DNA of 64,000 nt from Escallonia rubra (taxonomy: Eukaryota > Streptophyta > Magnoliopsida > Escalloniales > Escalloniaceae): the NCBI GenBank assembly GCA_033065855.1, contig JAVXUO010002817.1:124001-188000 (forward strand), given 5' to 3'. The translations under genes were made by a program, and so were the position numbers. The notes beneath the pieces are model-generated. The model was given only the letters and a program-made list of their open reading frames with translations. It was not told the DNA's origin and ran no database searches. Numbering within the stretch: the first letter of the stretch is position 1; every line of letters begins with the position of its first letter. Below are positions 1-13,400 of the stretch, in pieces.

Positions 1-521
1 TATGAGCATTATGCTTCTTATTCTTCATTGTATTCTTATTTTGACCCGACTGAACTTGTACCAAACCTACAACGCAAAGAGAATTGATATTTCTGATGTA
101 AATAGTAGTGGCAAATGCTCAAATTGTCAAATATGCTTTCACTGGTCAACAAATTTCATGGGTGACAGAGAAGACAGCTACAAGGAAAATAATAGGAGTC
201 AAATCTCCGGATAAGAGGACAAGGAAACTCATATATACGCTCTCATCGGACTACAAAGGAATCCATACAAAGATAAAAAAAAATGTTGTACAAGATTGCA
301 GTTTTGATTGGGTCATCAGGTTCAAGTTAGCAGAACAATGAGATACAGCTGCCTGAGGCCCCAAACTGCGAGCGTTCACTATTAGCACGGACAGAAAAAA
401 AAAAGTCAAAATTCAATTGCTTCACTTTGGATGGGAGCAGCCAACAAGCAGATGATGTGATCCCGAAAGTCCATCCAACAGAGCATTGGAAGAGTTGTTG
501 GAAGGGTTGCTAAAATAATGC
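1..521. other. Region 3' of cyclin copy A, no gene seen
   Basis: This is the stretch beyond the stop codon of the first cyclin gene, so it should contain its 3' untranslated region on the minus strand. Short open frames on both strands have no recognisable domain and no codon pattern I trust. Nothing else is seen. Confidence 0.4.
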
Positions 522-3500
522 CTAGCTGGTTAGGTTCTGGAAGTATTCTGGCGGTATTGATGGTGGACAGAACTTCTTCGCAACAAACTTGTACTGAATC
601 ACAAAGCAAAATTTTCATGTAAGGTTAAGCGAGACAAACAATGACATATAAACCACAGTTTAATTAGGTGGTAGGGCATCAGCTTATTTTGGTTTCTATC
701 GCATCAAAACCAAACCAAAATCTGTTACCACCGGTTGAAAGCAACTTATAATTAGATTTAAGGGATTCACTCCCTGACCCTCTTGCGCAATCCAAAAAGC
801 TTCTATTCTACAGCTAGAGTCGGGTGTCCTCACACTTGAAAAAATTTCCAACCCCGAAAAAAATTTCAAAACGTGGACTGATTATCCTTATTACATCAGA
901 TACATGAACTGGGGATTAGAGCGTGACTCTTATTTCATTGTTAAGCTTGCCCTACATTTTTTGTTCTTTTGTATACTTGCAAGTGCAACAAGAGTAGTGC
1001 TAAATAAGAGTATACATTATAAACAGCTCCAACGAACCATGTAGCAAACAAATCAAAGAACTTTACAGGGTAAAAAGTTTTTATTGTAATTATTCTTCTC
1101 AAGTAACTCACCAATGTGAAACACCTATGCTTCCTAGTTCCTACATATTACAATGTGAAGTATGATTATCACTAGGCGAGTATGTTTATTGGATTCGATA
1201 AGCGTCACAAAGTCTATAGCAAATTCATCACTGGATTCGATAAACAGCTCTGCCAGATTTGCTCAATGCACATGCACACATACACATAAATAGATAGAAA
1301 GATAGATAAATGAGGGAGAGAGAGAGAGAGAGAGAGTCTGGAAGTATGATTATCACTAGGCGAGTATGTTTATTGCAGTTGATTTGCTAGGCAAGTGCAC
1401 ATATTAATACCCAAGTATGTTTATCAAGAGACAAGTATGTAAAGCTTACCTTATGCTGGCTGTATTTCTCCCTAATTGCAGGCAAAGTAGAATTGATACT
1501 GTCACAACAAAGGGTATGAAGTGCTTTAACACATTCACGTAGATCAGTCGGCTGGTAAAGTGTGTAATGCCGCAAGGTAGGATTCTATATCAAACAGATT
1601 TGAATTAGAATGTGCAAAAAGAATATGCAGGGAAAGATTTAGGAAAAGTAAAAAAATCATATTAACTGTATGTATCTATAGATCAAACAGGGAGATTTTG
1701 TTGGTCGTCAAACAAGACATACCCAAGGTTTTCTTGAGGGAAAAAGTATATATTTGGCCAAAAAAATTGCTGATGCAGCAATTAATGAGGGGGTATAGCA
1801 AAGCATCGTATACTCCAAAAGCGATAACTCTGCTAGATAGTTGGCTAAGCACTCCAACTGCAATGACGGAGCCTGGAAACAGAGCAGATAGAACAACTTA
1901 GGACCAACGTTTTGTCAGCAGGCTTTGTGACAAAACAACTATTTATATGCATGACTTTGTGAAATAATACTACTAATTACAACAACTTCAGGATACTCTT
2001 AAAACACAGTTAAGTTACAATCATCAAAAAAGAGAACGGTGCCAAAACAAAATGAATACACGCCGCATAGTTTTCAGCTCCAAATGTCAAAAATAAACAA
2101 GTATTAAGTCGTAGAGGTACCTCGTTCACCCCTTGAGCAGCACGAACAAATCGCCTGAATCATGTGTCAATCAAAAGAAGTTAATACCTATAAAAGCTCT
2201 TACAGACATAAGGGCATGGAAAAAAAAAGGGAACATAAAGATCTAGAACACTAGTGATTACCTCAAAAAGCATTTAGCTGTAGGGGCGGTCATTTCAAAC
2301 TTCAAGAAATTTAAAACAGCAGATTCCATTTGCAGAACCTGCAATCATTTAAATTGCTTAATCCTTATGCAGAAAACCAGAGAAGCATCTAATAAACGTA
2401 TAAAGCCAGCACATAAACCGCACCTCCTCCTTAAAGTATGTGTTGTCAGTTATGTAGCAGAACTCTTCCACCTGGGGAGCACAGATCTCCTCGTATTTAC
2501 TGGCAAAGAATGCATTTTCTGGTTAACATTCTCAGTAGAAAGTGAGCATTTTCTGAGAGGAAAGCTCATGTGGAAAAGGACATATACAGAAAGGGAAACG
2601 GAAGCTTTGAGTCTTACGCGGCAATCATCATGCATGCAACACCAAGTAATTGCAGGCGTTGCCTATCCATCGTATTGCCAGAGAGATATCGATCTATGTA
2701 ATTAACAGTCAAATACAATGTATCAGGGACAAGCCTATATTCTTCAGCAACCTGCGTTTTAAGTTTGCAGTCAGGCAATGAATTCACCAAAACGACAGAA
2801 ATGGTAGCTCACACCGTCATGTTGCCATTCAAGCCTATTCTTCAAGGTAAAAGGGAATTTATATATACACATTTCCGCACTTATAATAGTTTCACCGAGA
2901 ATGTGTACCTCAACAAGCCAATCAACTAGTATTGCACGCATGCTGGTATTAATGTCTTTTTGGACCCTTTCCATGAAGTCAGTAGAAGGCCTTTTTTTTG
3001 CCTGAAATAAAAAGAAGAAATTAATGATCAGTCAAAAAGTAAGTTGCTGAAATGCTGCCAGATTATGCTTTGTCTGCTATGAAGGACTGCACATCCTCTC
3101 CAAGAAAATAGTTCCCTGCATGGGTTGATGGTTTCAGGCCTACTTTATAACATTACTATTAGCAGATGAACATGATAACAGACTTAAATGAATATTTAAG
3201 TCAAACACAAAACTGTTATACATTCAGTTTCAAAAGTCAAAATGATGGGGAATCACAAAAGGTTTCATGAAGCCATGGGGATTAGCATAAGCATGCATAA
3301 GGAGATGCATCTACAAAATTGTGTGAAGTTGATCGCATGTGTCTTTCAGCTAAAATCTTGCAATTCAACTTTTCAAGATTAAGAGAACATATCATCCATA
3401 ACTTACGTGCCACTGTTACTTATAGCTGACCGTCATGTAGCCTATCAATCTAAAAACCATGTCCTGTAAATTGTTTGAGATGCAGTCTACCCAAAGCAAG

Positions 3501-5609
3501 TTACTTGAAATAGAGCATGTTCTTCAACCAGGCAAACACCTTTTCTTGTTCAGAATTGTGCATCTATTAAGACAATAAGGAAGGGACAAGGTGTAAAATA
3601 TATATTTTAATCTGAAAGGGTTATGATGAACCTCAGATGCTCGCAAGTGCTTGTAGATGTCACAAGCCATGGTTGCACATAATTGCGGGTCCATGAAATT
3701 GTCATCGACTTCAATAATTTTGTTACTTGTTTCCATCTCCGCAAGTGTGTCTCTCTTGCATATATTCCCTGTGAGCACGCAGGAGAATTTTAATTCACAA
3801 TCTTTTCAAGGCAGTCCAAAACTATAGTACAAGAAAAGTTAGAGATCAAAACACAACACCTGAAACTTCCACATGTTCTGATATGAAGAGCTTGCTACAT
3901 GTCTTCCTCTCAATAGATTCAACAGCAGCTATGTCATTGTTATCAATATACTCAACATCCGGACTCTTCAATGAGTCACAAGTAGACATAGACTCGTCCA
4001 TAGAAATGGATAAGGAATCTGATTGGATAGGAGATATATCAACGCTGCGTGGGGCAGGCGGGGCAGAAACTGTAGAGATGGGAAGAGAGACATTTCTACT
4101 TGAAATAACAGTACATGGCTTCACAACTGAGGATGATGGCAGATTATTTCCGGAGAAACTAGCGCTATTGTTGAATGTCGAAGCTCCCTTTTTGGGATTG
4201 GTAATTTTAACAGGACATGGTACCTTCAAAAGAAATTCAGTTGATGAACATCAGATTGAGTAGAAGAATAAAGTTCCAACACGGAAACTGCAAAACTGAA
4301 AACTTTCGAAGTAACAAAAACAAAATGTAAAATCCCGTTCAGAGGAAATGCTAAGCAAGTTGGCCCGATCTCAGCCTAGTCATTGATAATAGATTCTGAA
4401 GATACGCTAAATGCTTGGAGGAACAAAACAGAAATATAATTCCATGTAGCTTCGCAAGTCCAATCTCTTCAGTTAGCAACCCCCAAAGTTCATTTCTGAA
4501 GTATAAATGAGATGACTAGTAATTGCTTAACGTTCACTCTGGACTGTAAATTGTGTGGACGTACACACTCTGCCTAAGAAGGGTAGAGAACTCCATGTTT
4601 AGAATTGCAGAACTTAGCATTTATTCCCAGATGCTGCTACATTTTGTGGGTGGAGACTAATCACCTGATTGAATGAACAAGGAAAGCAAGGTTCCAAATT
4701 TTTGTTGTTTCACCAACTCTTACAAATTATTGCAATTTCCGGCGTGACAACAGTGTACAAATTCAAAACATTCTTGGAATAAACGTTTGCAAAACTACAA
4801 TTTTGGACATTGTCACGTACAAAGGAAAGAAAGTTGGAGAATTTGAATCACTCTAGCTTGTTCATGACCTGATAAATTCTTTTGCTTCTCACGTGTCTTA
4901 TTCACAACTTGGCCCTTCGCAACCACAGCTTTTACACGGTGATACTTATTCTTTTCACGCTTGAAACTGAGTCTGTAAACAAATGAAACCCACCACGCCA
5001 AAAGCCAACAACTTTGCAGTTCAACATCAATCTCTCAAACACAATTCACGACCAGCACCCAGACGACATTATTATAACCCTACAAAGCTCAACACATGTA
5101 TGCTCCACTCCTCTGACATACCTAATTTAGCGACCTTTCTCATCAAGCATTCACCAAATTGCATTAACTTAGTCAGTCACAGGCATGGTTTCAAATCGCA
5201 GTTTCCCCACACATTGTTCTCCCATATGTCAAAATTTTCAAGAAAAAAAATAAGAATTGATATGTCAAGTCAATTATCACAAAGACAAATATAGTCAAAG
5301 CAGTTTTTCACTCTACAACTGCATTTAGTAACCAAGAACCAACAAGTAGCTATATATGAAAAATCCTAAGAAAACCCCATGATTCGAACATAACAAATGA
5401 CAAACCAAATTTTATGAAGAACACACCATGTTTGCCGAATTTCGAGCGACATTGTTAGAACTTGGCCGCTGATTGGTCACGTTAGCGAGAGCGGGCCGTT
5501 TCTTGGCCATAGGCGGTACCACCATCACCTTTCCAACATTCTCCGACTGCCGCTTGGCCAACGAAGATGACGACGATATCAAAGAAGAACGGCGGCTCTG
5601 GGTCGTCAT
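522..5609 (-). CDS. CYCA1: A1-type mitotic cyclin, tandem copy A
   Basis: A-type cyclins bind and activate CDKA/CDKB kinases in S phase and early mitosis in the nucleus. Eleven exons can be placed with GT-AG borders and consistent phases: 5609-5427, 4223-3860, 3768-3632, 3001-2909, 2751-2618, 2499-2424, 2338-2262, 2154-2121, 1872-1723, 1584-1450 and 593-522. They join to 484 codons plus stop. A destruction box (RPALANVTN) lies at residues 38-46, the hydrophobic-patch motif MRAIL at 249-253 followed by VDWLVEV, then YIDRYLSG and KYEEICAPQVEEF. The N-terminal cyclin box runs from about 208 to 335 and the C-terminal box to about 460, ending in a KFVAKKFCPP tail. An in-frame ATG lies 78 codons upstream (5843), but 5609 is preferred because it aligns with the start of copy B. 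No disabling change is seen. The family assignment is firm; the exact subgroup number is inferred. Confidence 0.93.
1316..1336. repeat. (GA)n microsatellite in cyclin copy A intron 10
   Basis: A pure GA dinucleotide run of about 21 bases lies in intron 10, some 115 bases downstream of the exon 10 donor on the coding (minus) strand, where it reads as CT. Copy B has a similar run in the same intron. Confidence 0.9.
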
Positions 5610-6817
5610 TATTTTAAAATGTCGATCAAGAAAGCCACGGAAAACAGTCAAAATGTGTGTGTCTATGTGTGAACTTGAGCTTGAGATTGAAGAAAGACTA
5701 AAGTGTGGTAGGAATCGAGTTTTTGAAAGAATTTGGATACATGGTTCTTGGCTAACTGGATTAATGTTCAAAATTTCTTTGATTCCTGAATCAAGAAAGC
5801 TCGTGAAAACGATCAAAAGGTGTACGTGTTTGTGCGTATGCACTTGAGCTTGGGGAAAGGTTAAAAAACGCGATGGGAATCAGGGTTTTAAAGGGTTTGG
5901 ATTGATGGGTGCTTGGATGATTTGATTGATTCTCGGAAAGAGAGAAAACAAACCAATTTCTGTCTCTGATTTTCTCACCCGATTATCAACCAAGAAAGGT
6001 CAAGCTGAACGCAAGGAGCGAACTCGAGCTTGAGAAGAGATTTGAAAATGGGTATAGCAAATCAGGGTTAGGAAGGGGTTTGGACTGATGGGTCGCTGAT
6101 GAAAGGGAGAAACGAAGGGGAAGCAGAGAAGCATAGATAGATATAGAGTGGGTGTGTGTGTGTTATGTGTGCGTAGGACAATGAGAGGGATTAAGAGTGT
6201 CTTTTTCAGGCGGGCGAAAAGGGTGATTTGAATTAAGGTCGTGAGCGTTGGATGGACATGTCGTTAGGGGGAGCGGACACGGGTGGGGCCCACCGGGTTC
6301 TCTCTTCATTTTGAATTGAGTTCAGCAGCAGCCTTCTTCTTCATTTTTGTTGGCTTTGGTGTCAGAGCCAGAGAGAGAGAGAGTGGCTGTGACATTTCCC
6401 TACACAAATACAGGGGTTGGGGGGGGGGGGGGGGGGTTCTGAGCCAATGGGAGAGCGGGGGTGAGGGGGCTTAAGGTGACAGGCGGTGGGGTGTGAGGGG
6501 GGGTTTTGAATTTTGAACTTTCGAATTTAAACGGTAACACATTGCCCGATTTCGCTTCCGGATATATATATATATTTCCAAATGTATGTGTGCCGAAGAC
6601 GCAAGTGTCTCCTGCGTGGCAAACTGAACCAATTTTGAGTCCCCTGTTAAGCAGCTCAAATCTCCCGTTTGTTTTCTTCTTTTCCGGAGTTTTGATTCCG
6701 GACTAGCAACTTCCAGAATAGTGTCGCTAATTTAATTTTAATAGACAAATAATTATTATTATAGATTTTTACAACAACGACAAAATACTTTTATTACTAG
6801 TAATTACTAAAATTATA
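5610..6817. other. Upstream region of cyclin copy A
   Basis: This is the 5' untranslated region and putative promoter of the minus-strand cyclin. It contains GA-rich stretches, a run of 18 G (6419-6436) and a short TA tract near 6561. One AACGG, the core of the mitosis-specific activator element, occurs near 6530, about 0.9 kb upstream of the start; this is weak. Short open frames here lack recognisable domains. Confidence 0.4.
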
Positions 6818-7161
6818 TTTCCTCCATCCCACATAAATTGATCATATATATTTTTTTTTATTGTCCCGCAAAAATTGCTCACTCTCCAAATTAAGAAAGA
6901 TTTTGTAAGTATTTTTATATATTTACTATTTTTATATTTTTTTATTCTACTTCTTTCTCCACAAACTCATTTTTCTCTCGTGACCCACCTTCTTACATTA
7001 TTTTTACTATATTTCTCTCTCCACATTTAACATAACACTAATTCATTTTGTCTCTCATGGCTCAATTTCTTCCCTAAAATGGAAAACATAGAATATATGA
7101 CTAACATCCTTACTCTGCGTGCAGGAAAAAAAAAAGTGATCGAATTATGTGAGACAGAGAG
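6818..7161. mobile_element. Stowaway-like MITE (Tc1/Mariner)
   Basis: The left end reads TTTCCTCCATCCCACATAAA after a TA dinucleotide. The right end, read on the minus strand, is CTCTCTGTCTCACATAATTC, again bordered by TA at 7162-7163. These imperfect inverted ends of about 27 bases, the TA target duplication, the 344-bp length and the AT-rich non-coding interior fit a Stowaway-type miniature element. No open frame of note lies inside. Confidence 0.7.
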
Positions 7162-7163
7162 TA

Positions 7164-7860
7164 CACCATAAGATCGTTATAAGATAATTTCACACATTTC
7201 CTTTTAATCTTGGCTAGGGTTTTTCTTTATGAACTTGAGTTGCCATAGATCAACTGAAAAATACTATGTTACTCTCATTTATGCACAAATGAGATATATT
7301 TGTGACGCTTGAAAGTGAATTGACATCTGGTGCTCGCATGTTACTGCAGTTGGTTGAACTGAAGATGTAACTTTAAAGCATTAAATTCAATTGACGGATG
7401 AGTTGACAAAGTTTGTAGCCCGTTTTCACATGTATCGTATTTGAATGTACGCCAAAAGTGTGTTAGGAATATGTAAACCATTAGAATGTATTGTATGGTC
7501 TTAGTCATTCCAAAAACCGTTGGTCACGCCTACGATCATTCTTTGCTCTTCTATACCTTGCTTCTATCACATGAGTTGTCCTTGACCCACCGGCCAGCTC
7601 TTATATAATCGTAACTATAAAGGATCATTGCATAACTGTACGAGAATTCTCAACACCCCCCCCCCCCCCCTCCAAAACCCACCTCCCTCTTCTCTCCGGG
7701 GCACACTTTTATCATATATATCACTCCATATCGAAGAGTTCTAGACATTTTATGATAAATGGTCCGGGACTGTGCATAACTGCTCTTAGAACTTAGAGGC
7801 AAGTGATTTATTTGCATTTTAAACATAAGAGAAAATTTCAAATTTGCTAGCAATTAATGT
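7164..7860. other. Intergenic DNA, no gene seen
   Basis: AT-rich sequence between the MITE and the retroposed insertion. The only feature is a run of 15 C at 7656-7670. No coding signal is seen. Confidence 0.5.
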
Positions 7861-9716
7861 GCCACAACAACCCTTTTTTTTTCTAAGCAAATTTGATTAA
7901 AACACGTTACCCATTACAACCTAAGGCGATACCCAAACGGGTATTCCTGGAACAATTAAGACAACGCATCCAAACGGATGGTCTTGGAAAATGGCCCACG
8001 TGGCCTTGGAGGAAAGCACTGTAACTGTAAACATAAGGGCTACCCGTATCTGGGGTTACCAAATTAAGGGGTAGCCAGAGACGGGAAGATGCAATTTCTT
8101 GCATCATATCCCTAGCTCCCACCGAGACAGGGGAGAGAGCCATGGGCCGCTTTAGATGGCAGTTTACATTACTGCAGCGGTTTTCATCAGAGCTCCAACA
8201 GCTGAAGGAGGGTCCTCCCAAGGTCGGATCGAAACGATCCGCAGCTCGAAGAGAGTATGCATCCTCCAACTCTCGCAAATTCGGCATCTTCAAGCCACAA
8301 ATTCTCCATTTCTGATTAACATCGGATGAATCTAACCAAACCAACCGGATCAAAGATCTGGCAACGATGACGACAGATCTAAGAACAAATCTCAGATCTG
8401 AGGATTTCAGAAGGAGGGGGGAACCTTGAGGCCGAAGGAGGACCGATATGTGGGGGAATGGCTGATCGGCGCGAGGAAGTCGATGATGGGCGGCAGCGCG
8501 AGTCGGCAGAAATGGAGTGCCGAGGCAGCAGGAGAGGATGCCATATAGAGGAAGAAAAGGAGAAGGAGTGCAGGGAGTAGGGCTGTATACGAACCGAGTT
8601 CGAGCCGAACATGGGTGTGTTCGAACTCGGTTCGTATAATTTCAAGGGTGTTTGAGCTCGGCTCGTGTTCGTTTAGGAGCCAGACATGGGTGTTTGAACT
8701 CGGCTCGAGTTCGTCAACGCACAACTCAGGCTCGACTCGGCTCGTTCGTCTAAAGAGAGAAACTGAATCGACAATAAAAAAATGGCCAGAAAAATGACCG
8801 GAGAAGAAGATGAAGACGTATGGCCGAAAAAACAACCGAAGAAGAAGATGAAGACTTGGAGTCGTAAAATATCCCAGATCTGATCGGGGGATGCCAGATC
8901 TGTGTGGAGGAGCATCTGTGTTTGTAGGGCTTTGGCCTGACTTGGCAGAGGTCTAGCCGGCGATGTGGGCGATGATTTGGCTGGCGGTGTGCTTGTGTGA
9001 TGAGAGAGAGAGAGAGAGAGCAGAGGGTGTTCGACGACCGTTCGATCGTCTGAGAGAAGGCCGTAACGGGGGGATGATCTGGCGTGCAGCGTGGGCGGTG
9101 GTCTGGCCAGCGGTGTGGCCGGTGGTCTGGCCAGTGGTCTGGCCGGCGATGTGCCTGTATGATGACGACGAGTATTGGCCGGCGGTGTGGGTGTTTGTTG
9201 AGTCTGTGTCTAATGAGATGAAGAAAATGAACTTTGAGAGAAAGATAGAGGAAGCATGGGTGATCCACATGCTTCCACGTCTCAACAGTTTCAACATAAG
9301 TAGATATTTTTTATAGGTTTACAATATATATTATATTTTTTTAATGAATAAATGAACCGATGTTCGTTTATAATAAGGCTCGGCTCGTGTTCGGCTCGTT
9401 AAGTAAACGAGCCCTCTTGTTCACGAACATAAATAAACAAACATCATTATGTTAAAACTCGGCTCGTTTAATAAACGAGCCCTAAAATTGTGTTCGTGTT
9501 CGTTTCACTTATTATATGAACGAACATAAACGAGTTTTTGAGAGAACGAACATCGAGTTATTCGTGAACAACTATGTTCATTTACAGCCCTAGCAGGGAG
9601 GGCCTCCCCTTCCATCCTCATAGCCATGGAAGTTGAAGAGGAGGAAGGGGCGGCAGTAGAGTTTTCTGAAAGAAAGAGGCGGTAGAGAAAGGGTTTGACC
9701 GCCACAACAACCCTTT
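7861..9716 (-). mobile_element. Retroposed sequence with 16-bp target duplication
   Basis: The 16-mer GCCACAACAACCCTTT occurs at 7861-7876 and again at 9701-9716. Next to the left copy is a T run, which is a short poly(A) tail on the minus strand. Long direct repeats plus a terminal A tract are the signature of LINE-machinery insertion. Without the nested hAT element the insert is about 0.8 kb. On the minus strand it holds an open frame of 148 codons (8353-7907) and, further 5', another interrupted by the hAT. I recognise neither protein. It could be a processed pseudogene or a non-autonomous retroposon; the parent is unknown. Confidence 0.7.
8578..9592. mobile_element. Non-autonomous hAT element, 1015 bp
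   Basis: The ends are TAGGGCTGTA and, inverted, TACAGCCCTA. The 8-bp direct repeat GCAGGGAG flanks it at 8570-8577 and 9593-9600, the duplication size of the hAT superfamily. Subterminal DNA is full of short direct and inverted copies of CGAACNCGGCTCG-like motifs, as expected for transposase-binding sites. The interior has no transposase; it has GA-rich sequence and a short array of GGTGTGGCC/GGTCTGGCC repeats at 9090-9160. It is inserted in the retroposed sequence. Confidence 0.88.
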
Positions 9717-10445
9717 ATTTAGTCTCAAATGTGTCCAAAATGCACCAAAGTCATAAGTTGGACTGAACCTGCACGAGGGTTCACGTTGGGACTTGGAGGG
9801 TTTTTCAACTTTCAAACATAACCCATTGTGATGATTTTGAAATCGGTATGGTTTCGTAGTGAGATCAGTTACATTAAACCAGAATAGTTTGGGAAACTGT
9901 AGTCGCTGCAGCCTCCCCCACATAACAAAATGACACCAGGAAAAGAGCAGCCACTCACCAGAATACTCTCCCAAGTGCCAATCGTCGAGTTTTACGATTC
10001 TACCTTACTAATCAAAAGAGCATCTCTTGGTCAATGGCCTGGAATCAGCTTCCACAGGCTGGGGTTCAGGGGCATCTTCTAACAATCTGCCATGTACTTG
10101 GACACTTTCCACTTTTTCTGGAAGGAAGGTCCTCGGCCGGTACTTTCGTAACTCTAGAGGATCCAATACTAACAGCACGAGGATAAATGACAGGGAAAGG
10201 AAGCAGTGATTCGATACACAGATTTCAGCACAGGTACAAAATTCAACAAAAAAAGGTGTAGTAAAATTTACGTTATGAGATAGTAGAACAAGAGATTCCT
10301 ACAGTAAAAACAGCAGTCTCAAAATCCTCGTAAAACCTGTGGAGAAAAGGAAAATGAAACTAGACTTTACATGGAACTAAACAAACAGCTCTCACCATAT
10401 ACACTTGGCGCAATCCAACGAGGCACTGGAAGAAAAACAGTGAGT
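9717..10445. other. Spacer and 3' region of cyclin copy B
   Basis: This stretch follows the stop codon of the second cyclin on the minus strand and probably includes its 3' untranslated region. No separate gene is seen. Confidence 0.45.
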
Positions 10446-13400
10446 CTACATGTAGCTACTTAGCTCATGAAACAACTCCGCAGTTATTGGAGGGCAACTC
10501 TTCTTGGCCACAAACTTGTACTGATGCAGATAAAAAGAACACGTCAATACTCGTGAGATATAACTGGTACTTGCAAAAAAGGTACAAAGTATGAAAGATA
10601 CTTGAACTCTTGTACCCAATAAAAATAAACAACTGCATACTTGAGATTAATTAATTCAGTTAGATCCTTTCACAAGTATTTCAGTGATCAATCACGCTCG
10701 GTTTAAAGACCATATTACTGGAACTGTCAATTGAATGTTTCCAAGATCACCTAAAATGAATGTTATATAACAAGGCTCAAGCCCTGAAAATTTGTAGAGA
10801 ACTTAGAAAGCAGAAGCCGGAACAAGAACGGAAATAAGAAAGGCCTCTTTTGAGACAATTAGAAAACAAGTCAATAAATATTTTTTGGGTAACTAACAAG
10901 TGGACAAGTATTTGTTCCCATTTAGAGCCAATTTAACAAGGTTAGGTATTATTAGACACCAATCTATTTTACTATTCAACATCAGCTTTGTAATTTATAC
11001 GACAAAAGAAGTTTCATCTTACATTAGGTCTCAAACATCTCAATTGTCCTAAAAAGATTAAAAAAAAAAGAGCAAGTGTGTGTGTTGTGTGTGTAGAGAG
11101 AGAGAGAGAGAGTGGCATACATTGTGCTGACTGTATTTCTCCCTGATTGCAGGTAAACATAAACTTTGGCTGTTACAACACAGGCGATGTAGAGCCTTGA
11201 CGCAATCACCCAAGTCGGAGGCCATATAAAGGGTATGATGCTTCAAAGTCAAGGTCTATACCAAAACAAGCACAGGGTTAGAGTATAGGCCTTAGCAATA
11301 AACAATTATTTCCGGAATTATTACATACACTTACCCAAGGTCTTTCTGAAGGAAGAAGTATAAATTTTGCCAAAAGAGTTGCAGAAGCAGCAACCATAGA
11401 TGGGGCGTAACGAAGCATGCTGTAATCTAAAAGCGACAACTCCGCAAGATAGCTGGCGAGGAACTCCAATTGCATGGCTGGAACCTATAGTAGATATACG
11501 GACCAACGAAAATCAATCTTTGAGCAAAAACAACTAGGATACCTTTTGCCTGCCTGCATTTTTAAGCAAATTGATGCAGAAATATGAGCACTGTGTCTAA
11601 AATATGGGGACCACCACAAAGGCCTTAACATCATTACGGTTTATCTGGTATTGAATCTGATAACCTTAGTCACACCATTAAACGCATTCAACAAAATCTA
11701 ATCTTTAAAGCACTACTGATACTAAAGAAACTACTGCCAACGGCTCGACCACTACCATATCAAAGCCTAGAATTTTTTGACCTAAATCAAAGAATAGGCA
11801 AGATAGATACCTTATGAACTCGTTGAACAACCTGAACAAAGTGCCTGAACATTACATGAAAGCATCCAGTCAAAAAACATAAAAATATGAAAGGCAAACA
11901 GCAACTTAATTCAAAAACAGACCTCAGGAAACATATAGCAGTTGGTGCTGTCATCTCAAACCTCAAATAATTCAGCACAGCAGATTCCATCTCAAGGACC
12001 TATAGAAATTTTTTTAAGTGTTGGCAATACACAACGGAACTAGAAAAATCTAGCATCAGCAAGATCAAAGCAATGAACTAAACCCAACCTCATCCCTGGA
12101 GTATGTGTTATCAGTGATGTAACAGAACTCTTCCACGCGTGGTGCACAAATCTCCTCGTATTTACTGGCACCATCATTATATGTCTAGTTATTACGGTAC
12201 TTCTTAACGATCATCAATGTGCTTTTAACAAGAAGAAAATCTGTTTTTGCGTGCCTAAGAGAGAGAACTAAATAGTGTAAAGGGAAGAGGATGAACAATA
12301 AGGGGGAACGCTATTCTTACGCAGCAATCATCATGCACGCCACACCAAGCAACTGTAGTCGTTGCCTATTGATTGTATTTCCAGAGAGATAACGATCTAT
12401 GTAGTTAACAGCCAAAAACAATGTATCTGATACAAGCCTGTACTCTTCAGCAACCTACAGAAATAAAGAAACTTAGTAGCAGAAGTTGGTTGTGGAACTG
12501 GCGTACACCAGTAAAGGGATTACTATGAACCCACCCCATCCTCCCCCCCACCCCCACTCCCCACCACCCCTATCACATAAACTAGAGCAACGTTACCAAA
12601 ACTCAAGATTCCACAGTAGGGCCCGATTATAACAATATCGTGCAGGGATTGGTTATAACTTATGGAAGAATCTGTTATATCAGCTGTAAAAAAGAACACG
12701 TTGACAAAAGTTACTCATGTCATTGTCTTACCTCTACTAGCCAATCAATCAGTGTTGCGCGCATGCTGGCATTTATATCTTTCTGAATTCTCTCCATGAA
12801 ATCAGTAGAAGGCATCCTCTTTGTCTGCAAACAAGTCATTAAAAAAACGAGAACTAGCTATAAGCTATTACTAATAATACCATGAACACCTATATTTACC
12901 ACACTTCTATAACAAATTTTAGAATCCATTATGTAAGGTATCCTTGAACAGAAAAAAAACAGGTAGCCACATTCCCTTAGTAATAGGTTTCTGAATCATG
13001 TCCAGCCCGTTATAAAATTTCTAACAATTCAGTAATGGTCCATCACAATTATTCCAATTAGACAAGAAAACCTATGGAAGCAAATACAGTTGCAATTTCA
13101 TTATTTATATCAATCAAAGAGCATTCAGAAGTTTTTTCAACACGTATTCCTACATACAAAAAAACCATCTATTATCTTACAATCCGATATGTGCGATTTT
13201 ATATATCGAGAGTTAAACGTGTGTCATTTGGGCATATAAACTACTGAAACTACAAGAGTAGATCTTCTGAGAAATGCAGGCTGGTACTCCAAAAAAGCTT
13301 CCAATGGAACATCATCGGTTGCGTTACCGGATGTAGGAGCTAAACAATAATATAAATAACATTATAAGGAACTTTTTAACCCTTTCAATGTTATGAAATG

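Noticed and set aside
5180-5200. tRNA box B look-alike
   Set aside because: No matching A box or cloverleaf could be formed around it; no tRNA gene was supported anywhere in the window.
5473-5847. Plus-strand frame of 124 codons
   Set aside because: It is the antisense of cyclin copy A exon 1, whose minus-strand match to A1 cyclins is clear.
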